A stretch of DNA of 13,465 bases, taken from the NCBI GenBank assembly GCA_005879205.1, contig VBLD01000132.1, positions 1-13,465 on the forward strand, given 5' to 3'. This document shows positions 1-5,334 of the stretch, piece after piece. Source of the stretch: Deltaproteobacteria bacterium (GTDB taxonomy: Bacteria > Desulfobacterota > Binatia > DP-6). Made by a program: the position numbers and the translations under genes. Numbering within the stretch: the first letter of the stretch is position 1; every line of letters starts with the position of its first letter. The notes under the pieces are model-generated. The model made no database searches. It saw only the letters and a list, made by a program, of their open reading frames with translations, and was not told where the DNA came from.

Positions 1-645
1 CGGGTCGTCGGCCAGCGCGGCGCCGATCCGGACCGTCGCGTCCGCCTCGCGCACGAAGTCGAGCTCGAGGCCCACGAGCTCGGCGATCTCGTCGATGATG
101 CTGCGGAGATCGAAGCTGCGCATCACCCGGCCCGCGACGTGCGCCACGAGGCGCAGGCAGGCCAGGTCGACGCGCGCCAGCCGCACGATCTCGGCGTACT
201 GCACCTTCACCGCCACCGGCGTGCCGTCGCGGAGCGTCGCCCTGTGCACCTGGGCCAGCGACGCCGCCGCCAGCGGCGTCTCGTCCACCTGGGCGAACAC
301 CTCGGCCAGCGGGCGGACCAGCTCGTGCTCGATCTGGGCGCGCATCTCGCCGAACGACCGCGGCGGAACGGCGTCGTGGAAGCGGCCGAGACGGCGGATG
401 AAGGGCTCGGGGAAGTTGTCGGCGCGCGCGCCCACCACCTGGCAGAGCTTCACGAAAAGCCCCGCCAGGTGGATGCCGAGATCGTGCAGGCCACGGGCGA
501 CGCGGTCGTGCACGCGCTCCCACGTCTCGGGCGACGCCGGCCGGCCGAGCCGCTCGCGCAGCTCGAGCCAGCGATACGTGAGGATGGCGGGCACGGCGAC
601 ACCGGCGATGCGCAGGACGCGGTAGACCGCGAGCCGCCGGAGCAT
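1..645 (-). CDS. ABC1/UbiB-family atypical kinase, N-terminal 215 aa (runs off left edge)
   Basis: The visible part reads through 215 codons without a stop and continues past the window edge. It carries the hallmarks of the ABC1/ADCK/UbiB family: a KxGQ-like motif (KLCQ, residues 66-69), an Ala-rich loop (AAASLAQVH, 126-134), the VAVKVQ lysine (K147) and ELDFVREA (194-201). Members are atypical ATP-binding kinase/ATPase-fold proteins, often supporting quinone or isoprenoid lipid metabolism at membranes. The motif glycine is replaced by Cys (TGC, one base from GGC), while the Lys and Gln are kept. The ATG at 645 lies 2 bp after the stop of a small membrane protein gene, so the two are probably co-translated. 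The catalytic DFG-like region lies outside the window. Family assignment is firm; the substrate is unknown. Confidence 0.9.
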   Translation of the reverse strand, partial: MLRRLAVYRVLRIAGVAVPAILTYRWLELRERLGRPASPETWERVHDRVARGLHDLGIHLAGLFVKLCQVVGARADNFPEPFIRRLGRFHDAVPPRSFGEMRAQIEHELVRPLAEVFAQVDETPLAAASLAQVHRATLRDGTPVAVKVQYAEIVRLARVDLACLRLVAHVAGRVMRSFDLRSIIDEIAELVGLELDFVREADATVRIGAALADDP

Positions 646-647
646 CG

Positions 648-812
648 TCAGGCAGCCTTCCGGAATGGGGGACGCAGCCGGGCTACGACGGCGTCCGGCC
701 GGGAGCGCCGACCGTCCGCGACGACGAGGCACGCGACGGCGAGCATCCCCGCCACGGCGAGGACGCCGAGCCAGAAGAGCCCCACGACCACGGGATCGAA
801 GATCGACGGCAT
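648..812 (-). CDS. small single-span membrane protein (54 aa)
   Basis: This 54-codon ORF starts at an ATG at 812 preceded by a strong Shine-Dalgarno AAAGGAGG (complement of 821-828, 8 nt spacer). Residues 8-32 (VVVGLFWLGVLAVAGMLAVACLVV) form one hydrophobic helix, followed by a basic tail rich in Arg, so the C-terminus is probably cytoplasmic. I do not recognise a family. Its stop at 648-650 is 2 bp from the start of the ABC1-kinase gene, which suggests translational coupling and possibly a role as a partner or membrane anchor for that kinase. The good RBS and tight spacing argue that it is real despite its length. Confidence 0.72.
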   Translation of the reverse strand: MPSIFDPVVVGLFWLGVLAVAGMLAVACLVVADGRRSRPDAVVARLRPPFRKAA

Positions 813-820
813 GCCGAGTC

Positions 821-828
821 CCTCCTTT
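821..828 (-). promoter_or_regulatory. Shine-Dalgarno for the 54-aa membrane protein
   Basis: The minus strand reads AAAGGAGG here, 8 nt before the ATG at 812. It is a near-perfect match to the anti-SD consensus and is the main support for the small gene's start. Confidence 0.7.
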
Positions 829-837
829 CATCCTCCG

Positions 838-896
838 GTACCCCCGAGGCAAGAGCCGGGTTCATCCATTGAACCTCCCTGCCCTCTCCGGGGTAC
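838..896. promoter_or_regulatory. concentric dyad in the divergent promoter region (candidate operator)
   Basis: Two inverted repeats share one centre at base 867. The inner arms are ggttca (859-864) and tgaacc (870-875), separated by tccat. The outer arms are 838-848 and 886-896 (10 of 11 bases complementary, core gtacccc/ggggtac), each 10-14 bases out from the inner arms. The structure sits in the 98-bp gap between the divergent kinase-side operon and the sigma factor operon, just upstream of both starts. That position suits an operator for a dimeric or tetrameric regulator controlling both directions. No clear -35/-10 pair could be assigned. Confidence 0.4.
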
Positions 897-910
897 ACCG
901 GGCGTGACGG

Positions 911-1459
911 ATGCGGGTCGTGCCGGAGCCGAGCGACGAGGCCCTCTTTGCCGCGTACCGCGCGGGCGATGCCTCGGCCTTCGAGACGCTCTTCGAGCGC
1001 TACCGGCCGTCGCTCGGGCGGCACCTGGCACGGATGCTGGACGACCCGGCGGCGGCCGAGGACCTGGTGGTGGAGACGTTCCTCCGCCTGCACCGCCATC
1101 GCGACCGCTGGCGCGAGGGCACGCCGCTCCGGCCGTGGACCTTCGCCATCGCCCGCAACCTCGCCCGCAATCGGCTGCGGTCGCAGCGCCTGTGGGGCTG
1201 GCTGCCGCTGAGCGAGGCCGACGATGTCCGGGAGGCGCCGCCGCCGGCGAGCGACGAGGTCCAGCGTCGCGTGGCGGCGGCCTTTGCGGAGCTGCCGGCG
1301 GCGCAGCGCGAGGCGTGCTCGCTCCGGCTCTTCGGCGGACTCACCGGCGAGGAGATCGCGCGCGTCACCGGGGCGTCGGCGGGCACGGTCAAGTCGAGGC
1401 TCTTCTACGGGCTGCGGCGGCTGCGCGCCCGGCTCGCCGACCTGTCGCCAGGGAAGTGA
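911..1459 (+). CDS. RNA polymerase sigma factor, ECF (sigma-70 family) type
   Basis: The 182-aa protein has the two-domain layout of ECF sigma factors. Sigma region 2 spans about residues 24-94, including the DPAAAEDLVVETFLRLHR segment that contacts core polymerase and the -10 element. Region 4 spans about 119-175, with the helix-turn-helix LTGEEIARVTGASAGTVKSRL that binds the -35 element. The ATG at 911 is the earliest start, because an in-frame TGA lies at 905-907. No strong Shine-Dalgarno precedes it. It heads a tight operon with two small membrane proteins, the usual place for an anti-sigma factor, though neither is a recognisable zinc-finger anti-sigma. Its target promoters cannot be read from this window. 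Confidence 0.93.
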   Translation: MRVVPEPSDEALFAAYRAGDASAFETLFERYRPSLGRHLARMLDDPAAAEDLVVETFLRLHRHRDRWREGTPLRPWTFAIARNLARNRLRSQRLWGWLPLSEADDVREAPPPASDEVQRRVAAAFAELPAAQREACSLRLFGGLTGEEIARVTGASAGTVKSRLFYGLRRLRARLADLSPGK

Positions 1460-1466
1460 GGCATCG

Positions 1467-1679
1467 ATGCGTACCTTGGGATTGATCCGCGCCGCGACGC
1501 CCCCGCCCGTTCGCGACCTCTGGCCGCGGCTGCGCGCCCGGCTGGGCGACGACGAGCGCGTACATCTCCGGTTGCCCGCGCTCGGCTGGCGCGAGGCCTC
1601 CGCGATCGCCGTCGCTCTCGGCACGCTGGCGGTCGTACCAGACCCGCTTCGCTTCCTCGTCGCCTGCGGTCTGCTGTGA
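1467..1679 (+). CDS. 70-aa membrane-associated protein, possible minimal anti-sigma
   Basis: The ATG at 1467 lies 7 bp after the sigma factor stop, with GTGAGG overlapping that stop as a possible RBS. A longer in-frame upstream extension lies wholly inside the sigma gene and looks like its shadow, so the short form is chosen. Residues 1-40 are soluble and basic (RDLWPRLRARL), and residues 42-70 are hydrophobic, ending abruptly at LL. A short cytoplasmic helix followed by one membrane span is reminiscent of the C-terminal part of membrane anti-sigma factors. There is no HxxxCxxC zinc motif. A role in holding the sigma factor is inferred only from position and topology. No family recognised. 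Confidence 0.65.
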   Translation: MRTLGLIRAATPPPVRDLWPRLRARLGDDERVHLRLPALGWREASAIAVALGTLAVVPDPLRFLVACGLL

Positions 1680-1680
1680 G

Positions 1681-2085
1681 ATGGCAAGGCCTCGCCGACG
1701 CGACCTGCTCGCCTACCTCGTCGGCGCCGGCGTCGCCGGCACGCTGCTCATCGGTCCCTACGGGCTGCGCGTCGCGGTGATCGAGGTGATCCCCGGTGCC
1801 GCCGCCGTCCAGCCACCGTTCTTCCTGCTGCCGATCCTGTGGGGCCTCTGGAACCTGCTCTGGACACGCCGGCAGCCGGCCATGAGCGCCGGGAGGTGGG
1901 GTGCCCTCCTCGGCGTGCTGGCGGGCGTCGTCGTGAACCTGCTCTTCGTCGCCGAGGGCGGTTGGTTCCGCGCCGCGATGCTGCTGCCGCTCTTCCTGGC
2001 GGTGGTCTACTACCTCATCTGGCGGGTCGTCATCGGTCCGCTGAACGAGGCGCTGGGTGTGGACGGAGAGCGGACGGCAGTCTGA
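1681..2085 (+). CDS. four-span integral membrane protein of unknown function
   Basis: The 134-aa protein starts 1 bp after the previous stop and is plainly part of the sigma factor operon. Four hydrophobic segments can be seen: about residues 10-28, 44-61, 73-91 and 97-119. A basic N-terminus (ARPRRRD) suggests that end is cytoplasmic. The sequence FFLLPILWGLWNLLW and VYYLIWRVVIGPL are typical aromatic-rich membrane helices. I do not recognise a family, and no catalytic motif is evident. It could be a membrane sensor or the regulated output of the sigma/70-aa protein pair. No terminator-like hairpin with a T tract is seen downstream. Confidence 0.75.
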   Translation: MARPRRRDLLAYLVGAGVAGTLLIGPYGLRVAVIEVIPGAAAVQPPFFLLPILWGLWNLLWTRRQPAMSAGRWGALLGVLAGVVVNLLFVAEGGWFRAAMLLPLFLAVVYYLIWRVVIGPLNEALGVDGERTAV

Positions 2086-2157
2086 CATCTTCAAGCGCTC
2101 GTGGGCCGCACCTATCTTGGGGAAGCGCACCAGCGATCGGACGGCGCGGCCGGATGA

Positions 2158-2357
2158 TCAGCGGCCGAACAGGGCGTCGTGCACGGCGAAATAGGCGGGC
2201 TTCGCGGTGTACGGGCGCGCGCCGTTCGGTGCGCCGTAGCCGTAGAAGAGGGTCGGCCAGTCGACGGCGTTGCCGGCGAAGCGCCGGGCTCGTTCTGCAG
2301 GCCGGGACCGCCATGCAGGCCGCGACGAATGTTGTGGTACTTGGGTATTCCTGTCGC
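2158..2357 (-). pseudogene. decayed 3' end of a probable glycoside hydrolase gene
   Basis: On the minus strand, about 40 codons ending at the TGA (2158-2160) read like a genuine protein terminus: FAGNAVDWPTLFYGYG, then GARPYTAKPAYFAVHDALFGR. The KPAYFAVHDAL ending resembles the C-termini of TIM-barrel glycoside hydrolases (KPAYxAxRDAL-type). Further upstream, another frame holds protein-like text (KYHNIRRGLHGGPGLQNEPG, about 2357-2300), as if a 1-nt frameshift near 2295 separated the two. No start, RBS or catalytic domain exists upstream, because the acyl-CoA synthetase begins there on the other strand. This is best read as a gene remnant; family and upstream limit are uncertain. Confidence 0.45.
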
Positions 2358-2413
2358 TCGGACTGGCCTGCGTGCTGCGGGGCGCGCGGCGGCCTGAGGG
2401 GACCCTTGGCGGC

Positions 2414-2430
2414 AGCGTGCCGCGCACGCT
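2414..2430. repeat. short inverted repeat upstream of the acyl-CoA synthetase
   Basis: The arms agcgtg (2414-2419) and cacgct (2425-2430) are perfectly complementary around ccgcg. The dyad sits 11 bp before the GTG start of the acyl-CoA synthetase and could be an operator or a structured 5' leader. The motif gcgtgccgc recurs directly at 2440-2448. Apart from the hydrolase remnant and this dyad, I see nothing else in 2086-2441. Confidence 0.3.
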
Positions 2431-2441
2431 ATGACCCCCGC

Positions 2442-4079
2442 GTGCCGCAGTTCGAGTTCGACCCCGCCGCGCTCCAGGTCATGCCGTCGCCCGAGCGTTT
2501 CGCCGCCTTCGCCGAGGCGCTCGACAGCCTGACGCTGGCCAACCTGACCGACCGTCTCGGCGAAACCTTCGGCGATCGCGCCGCGTTCATCATGGAGCAG
2601 CCGCTCGCGCTCCCCGGCGCGGGGCGCACCACAATAACGTTCGGAGAGCTGGCCGGACTCGTGGCGCGGGCGACCGCAGCCCTCGAGGCGCTCGGCCTCG
2701 GGCGCGGCGACCGCGTCGCGCTCTGCACGCGGAACCGGATGGAGCTCGTGGTCGCGGAGTGGGCGGTGCTCCGGGCAGGCGGCGTGGCGGTGCCGATCGG
2801 CGCGCGCCTGCCGGCCGACGAGATCGTGCGCATCATCGACGACGCCGGCGCCCGCCTGCTGGTCACGGACCGGGCGGTCCTCGCGGGCCCTCTCGCCGGG
2901 CGCTCCCTGCCCGTCGGGCACCGCATCCTCGTCGACGGCGACTCCGGCGCGGGCGTCCTCGGGCTCGCGCGCCTGCTCGAGACCGCCGCCCCGCCACCGC
3001 CCGCGGACGTCCGCGACGAAGATCTCGCCGTCATCTTCTACACGTCGGGGACGACCGGCCGCGCCAAGGGGGTCATGCTGACCCACGGCAACCTCATGTT
3101 CGCCACCCGGGCCGGCCTCCGGCAGACGGCCGCGATGGGTCCGCCGCCCCCGATCCTGGCGCTCATGGTCATGCCGCTCGCCAACACCTCGGGCCACCAA
3201 GCGCTGCTCTTCTCGATCGTCCGCGGCACCACCGTGATCGTGCTCGATCGCTTCGACGCCCGCACCATGCTCGACATCGTCGAGCGCCACCGCGTGAACC
3301 TGCTCTCCGGCACACCCACCATGTTCCGGCTCCTCTGGGAGGCGGGCGCCCCCGGGCGCGACCTGTCCTCCATCTTCTCCTTCGGCGGCGGGGGCGACTA
3401 CTTCCACCAGGATCTGATCGACCGCTTCCGGATGCTGCCGCGCGGGCCGGAGAGCCCGGTCTTCTTCGTCACCGGCTACGGCATGACCGAGACCGGCGGT
3501 CAGGTGACGCAGGCCTTCCCCGCCCCGGAGACGGACGGCGACCTCGGCGTCGTCCAGCCGGGCATCGACTCCCGCGTCGTGCATCCGGACGGCCAGCCGG
3601 TCGCCCCCGGGGAGGTAGGCGAGCTCGAGGTGCGCGGCCCGAACGTCACGCCCGGCTACTGGCGCGCGCCCGACGCCACCGCCGCAGCCTTCCGCGACGG
3701 CTGGCTCCGCACCGGCGACCTCGTGCGCGAGGGCGCCGAGCCGCGGCGGCTCTTCTTCGCAGGCCGCGCCAAGGACGTCGTCATCTCCGGCGGCAACACC
3801 ATCTACCCGCCGGAGATCGAGCGCACGCTGCTCGAGCACCCGGCCGTGGCGCGGGCCGTCGTTCTCGGCCTGCCCGACGAGCGCATGGGCGAGATCGTGG
3901 TCGCCGCCGTCGAGCCGCATGCCGGTGCAACGCTCGACGAGGCGACGCTGCTCGCCTGGATCGGCGAGCGGGTGGCGCCCTATCAGCGGCCGCGCGCCGT
4001 CGCGGTGACCCAGCTTCCGACCAGCGCCGACCTCAAGGTGAAGCGCCGGCTCGTCGCCGAGATCCTGACCCGGCGCTAG
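2442..4079 (+). CDS. AMP-dependent acyl-CoA synthetase / ligase (class I adenylate-forming)
   Basis: This enzyme activates a carboxylic acid with ATP to an acyl-AMP and then transfers it to CoA. With the GTG start it has 545 aa, the normal family length. Motifs in order: the P-loop YTSGTTGRAKGV (200-211), the aromatic/Thr motif GYGMTETGG (345-353), the TGD motif WLRTGDL (421-427) with ribose-binding D426, and the hinge AGRAKDVVISGGNTIYPPEIE (440-460). The C-terminal lysine motif is atypical: LPTSADLKVKRR (525-536) instead of the usual SGK, so K532 or K534 would be the adenylation lysine. The alternative ATG at 2481 would give 532 aa; neither start has a clear RBS. It appears monocistronic. 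The substrate (medium/long-chain fatty or aromatic acid) cannot be fixed from sequence alone. Confidence 0.92.
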   Translation: MPQFEFDPAALQVMPSPERFAAFAEALDSLTLANLTDRLGETFGDRAAFIMEQPLALPGAGRTTITFGELAGLVARATAALEALGLGRGDRVALCTRNRMELVVAEWAVLRAGGVAVPIGARLPADEIVRIIDDAGARLLVTDRAVLAGPLAGRSLPVGHRILVDGDSGAGVLGLARLLETAAPPPPADVRDEDLAVIFYTSGTTGRAKGVMLTHGNLMFATRAGLRQTAAMGPPPPILALMVMPLANTSGHQALLFSIVRGTTVIVLDRFDARTMLDIVERHRVNLLSGTPTMFRLLWEAGAPGRDLSSIFSFGGGGDYFHQDLIDRFRMLPRGPESPVFFVTGYGMTETGGQVTQAFPAPETDGDLGVVQPGIDSRVVHPDGQPVAPGEVGELEVRGPNVTPGYWRAPDATAAAFRDGWLRTGDLVREGAEPRRLFFAGRAKDVVISGGNTIYPPEIERTLLEHPAVARAVVLGLPDERMGEIVVAAVEPHAGATLDEATLLAWIGERVAPYQRPRAVAVTQLPTSADLKVKRRLVAEILTRR

Positions 4080-4082
4080 GAG

Positions 4083-4108
4083 CGCGACCCAAGACTTCTT
4101 GGGTCGCG
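4083..4108. terminator. strong hairpin just after the acyl-CoA synthetase stop
   Basis: A perfect 11-12 bp stem (cgcgacccaag/cttgggtcgcg) closes on ACTT, starting 3 bp after the TAG at 4077-4079. There is no following T tract, so it is not a classical intrinsic terminator. It could still block read-through or protect the mRNA 3' end. It is one of the outer hairpins of the nested inverted repeat. Confidence 0.45.
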
Positions 4109-4351
4109 GACACAGACGCGAGCGTGTGGCGCTCACGTCACGCGCCACCGCCGTGCCGCGGCTGGCAAAGCCAGCGCGGCGGAACGGACACGCGCCGTTC
4201 AAAAGGCCTCGCGACTCTCATGTTGATCCGTTGGCAATTGGGCCTGTCGGCGGCGGCTGCGGAACCGGGCGTGTTCGTCTGCCGCGCTGGCTTTGCCAGC
4301 CGCGGCAGGACAGTCGGGCGTGATCCCGACGGAACACCCTCGCGTCCGGTT

Positions 4352-4377
4352 CGCGACCCAAGATGTCTTGGGTCGCG
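4352..4377. terminator. mirror hairpin just after the rhodanese-MIP18 stop
   Basis: This is the second copy of the outer hairpin, with the same stem and loop ATGT (CATC-type variation on the other strand). It begins 3 bp beyond the TAG (4381-4383, minus strand) of the rhodanese-MIP18 gene. Position and symmetry suggest the same 3'-end role for the minus-strand transcript. No T tract. Confidence 0.45.
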
Positions 4378-4380
4378 CTC

Positions 4381-5280
4381 CTAGCCGAGGCCGAGCTTCT
4401 GCTTCCCGTCCGGGCTGATCCGCGACGGGTGCCAGGGTGGATCCCAGACGACGTCGACGCTGACGTTCGGCTGCCCGAGCGCGACGATCTTCCGCCGGAC
4501 GTCCTCGGGGATCGTGCGCGCCGACGGACATCCCTGGGAGGTGAGCGTCATCTTCACGGCGATCGCCGACTCCTCGATGTCGATCGCGTAGATCAGTCCG
4601 AGGTCGTAGATGTTGAGCGGGATCTCGGGGTCGAAGCAGTCGCGGATGGCTCCCACCACCTGCGCCTCGCTGAGCGGTCCCCCGCGGAACGAGACGGTCG
4701 TGCCGGCGGCCGCGGCCGGCGCCGGTGGCGGCGCCGACGCGTCGCGTACGGACGGGCCGGGCCAGGTGTGCATGCCCCCGGAGAGGTTCAGGAGCCGCGT
4801 GTAGCCCTTCTCGCCGAGCGTCTGGCAAGCGGCCGTGCTCCGTCCGCCGGCGGCGCAGGTGACCAGCATGAGCGTGTCGGGCGGCGGCAGCTCGCCGAGC
4901 CGATCCTCGATCTCGTCGACAGGGAGCAGATGCGCGTTGGGGATGTGGCCGTTGGCGAACTCGGCCGGCGTGCGGACGTCGAGCACGAAGAGCCCCGGGG
5001 TCCGCTCGAAGAGTGCGAGGGCGTCGGGCGGCTTGATCTCCTGGTACGGCGAGCCACGAAGGATCGTCGCGCGCTCGGGCGCCTCGCCCGCCGCAACCGC
5101 CGCCAGGTGCGTGCGCGTCACCCCGAGGCCGCGCTCGAGGCTCGCCTGCAGCGCGTCGATCCGGCGGCCGAGCGTCCGGACTTCCCCCACGCGCTCCTCG
5201 AGGTCGCGGAGTCGCCGTGCGAGCCGCCAGCCAGCGACCGCGACACCGGCGATGAGCGCTACGACTAGGGCTTCGAGCAT
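4381..5280 (-). CDS. membrane-anchored rhodanese + MIP18/DUF59 (SufT/PaaD-like) fusion protein
   Basis: The 299-aa protein joins two domains behind a membrane anchor. Residues 3-18 form one hydrophobic helix, and 20-52 a charged, probably coiled segment. A rhodanese domain (about 75-178) has the active-site loop CAAGGRS with C142, as in sulfurtransferases that carry a persulfide. A Pro/Ala linker (181-193) leads to a MIP18-like domain (about 200-299) with DPEIPLNIYDLGLIY (217-231) and the conserved Cys in SQGCPSA (C251), as in SufT/PaaD-type Fe-S maturation factors. The ATG at 5280 is chosen because it puts the membrane helix at the N-terminus; an upstream in-frame ATG at 5319 adds a non-hydrophobic leader and lies close to the divergent gene. 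The combination suggests sulfur delivery to Fe-S assembly at the membrane (inference). Confidence 0.9.
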   Translation of the reverse strand: MLEALVVALIAGVAVAGWRLARRLRDLEERVGEVRTLGRRIDALQASLERGLGVTRTHLAAVAAGEAPERATILRGSPYQEIKPPDALALFERTPGLFVLDVRTPAEFANGHIPNAHLLPVDEIEDRLGELPPPDTLMLVTCAAGGRSTAACQTLGEKGYTRLLNLSGGMHTWPGPSVRDASAPPPAPAAAAGTTVSFRGGPLSEAQVVGAIRDCFDPEIPLNIYDLGLIYAIDIEESAIAVKMTLTSQGCPSARTIPEDVRRKIVALGQPNVSVDVVWDPPWHPSRISPDGKQKLGLG

Positions 5281-5334
5281 CGCGGCGGGATCATACCGTT
5301 GACACCCTCGTCGCGCCATGCTGTCGGAGGCCCG
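5281..5334. promoter_or_regulatory. short divergent promoter gap
   Basis: Only 54 bp separate the start of the rhodanese-MIP18 gene from that of the quinone oxidoreductase, so both promoters must be packed or overlap the coding starts. A TTGACA (5299-5304, plus) and a TATGAT on the minus strand (5288-5293) are visible, but neither has a convincing partner element at normal spacing. GGAGG at 5326-5330 is the RBS of the oxidoreductase. Confidence 0.3.

Larger units (their letters stand above)
4075..4385. repeat. nested 311-bp imperfect inverted repeat (MITE- or BIME-like) between convergent genes
   Basis: The two halves, about 126 bp each, are imperfect reverse complements. The outer 20 bases (4075-4094 and 4366-4385) match perfectly and contain the TAG stop of each flanking convergent gene. 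Each arm carries two hairpins: an outer stem (cgcgacccaag/cttgggtcgcg) at 4083-4108 and 4352-4377, and an inner one (gccgcggctggc aaa gccagcgcggc) at 4155-4180, whose exact reverse complement lies at 4281-4306. The spacer between the two hairpins is 46 bp in one arm and 45 bp in the other. Sequence between the hairpins is also partly conserved (gacgcgag; gaacacgc-like). The central part, about 4201-4260, is not conserved. No transposase ORF and no obvious target duplication is seen. Likely roles: a mobile non-coding repeat and/or a bidirectional terminator. Confidence 0.8.

Noticed and set aside
139..1485. 448-aa plus-strand ORF over the kinase and sigma factor genes
   Set aside because: No domain is seen and it crosses two well-supported genes and their promoter region.
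2147..2167. Repeated cggccg around the hydrolase-remnant stop as a terminator
   Set aside because: The arms are only 6 bp of a self-complementary GC word common in this genome, and no T tract follows.
2112..4202. Long minus-strand ORF (696 aa) opposite the acyl-CoA synthetase
   Set aside because: Arg/Gly/Asp-rich composition without domains; it mirrors the real gene in a GC-rich genome. Only its 3' region overlaps the hydrolase remnant.
5299..5304. TTGACA as a -35 box for the quinone oxidoreductase
   Set aside because: No acceptable -10 lies about 17 bp downstream before the start codon, and the RBS would overlap it; kept only as a weak remark.
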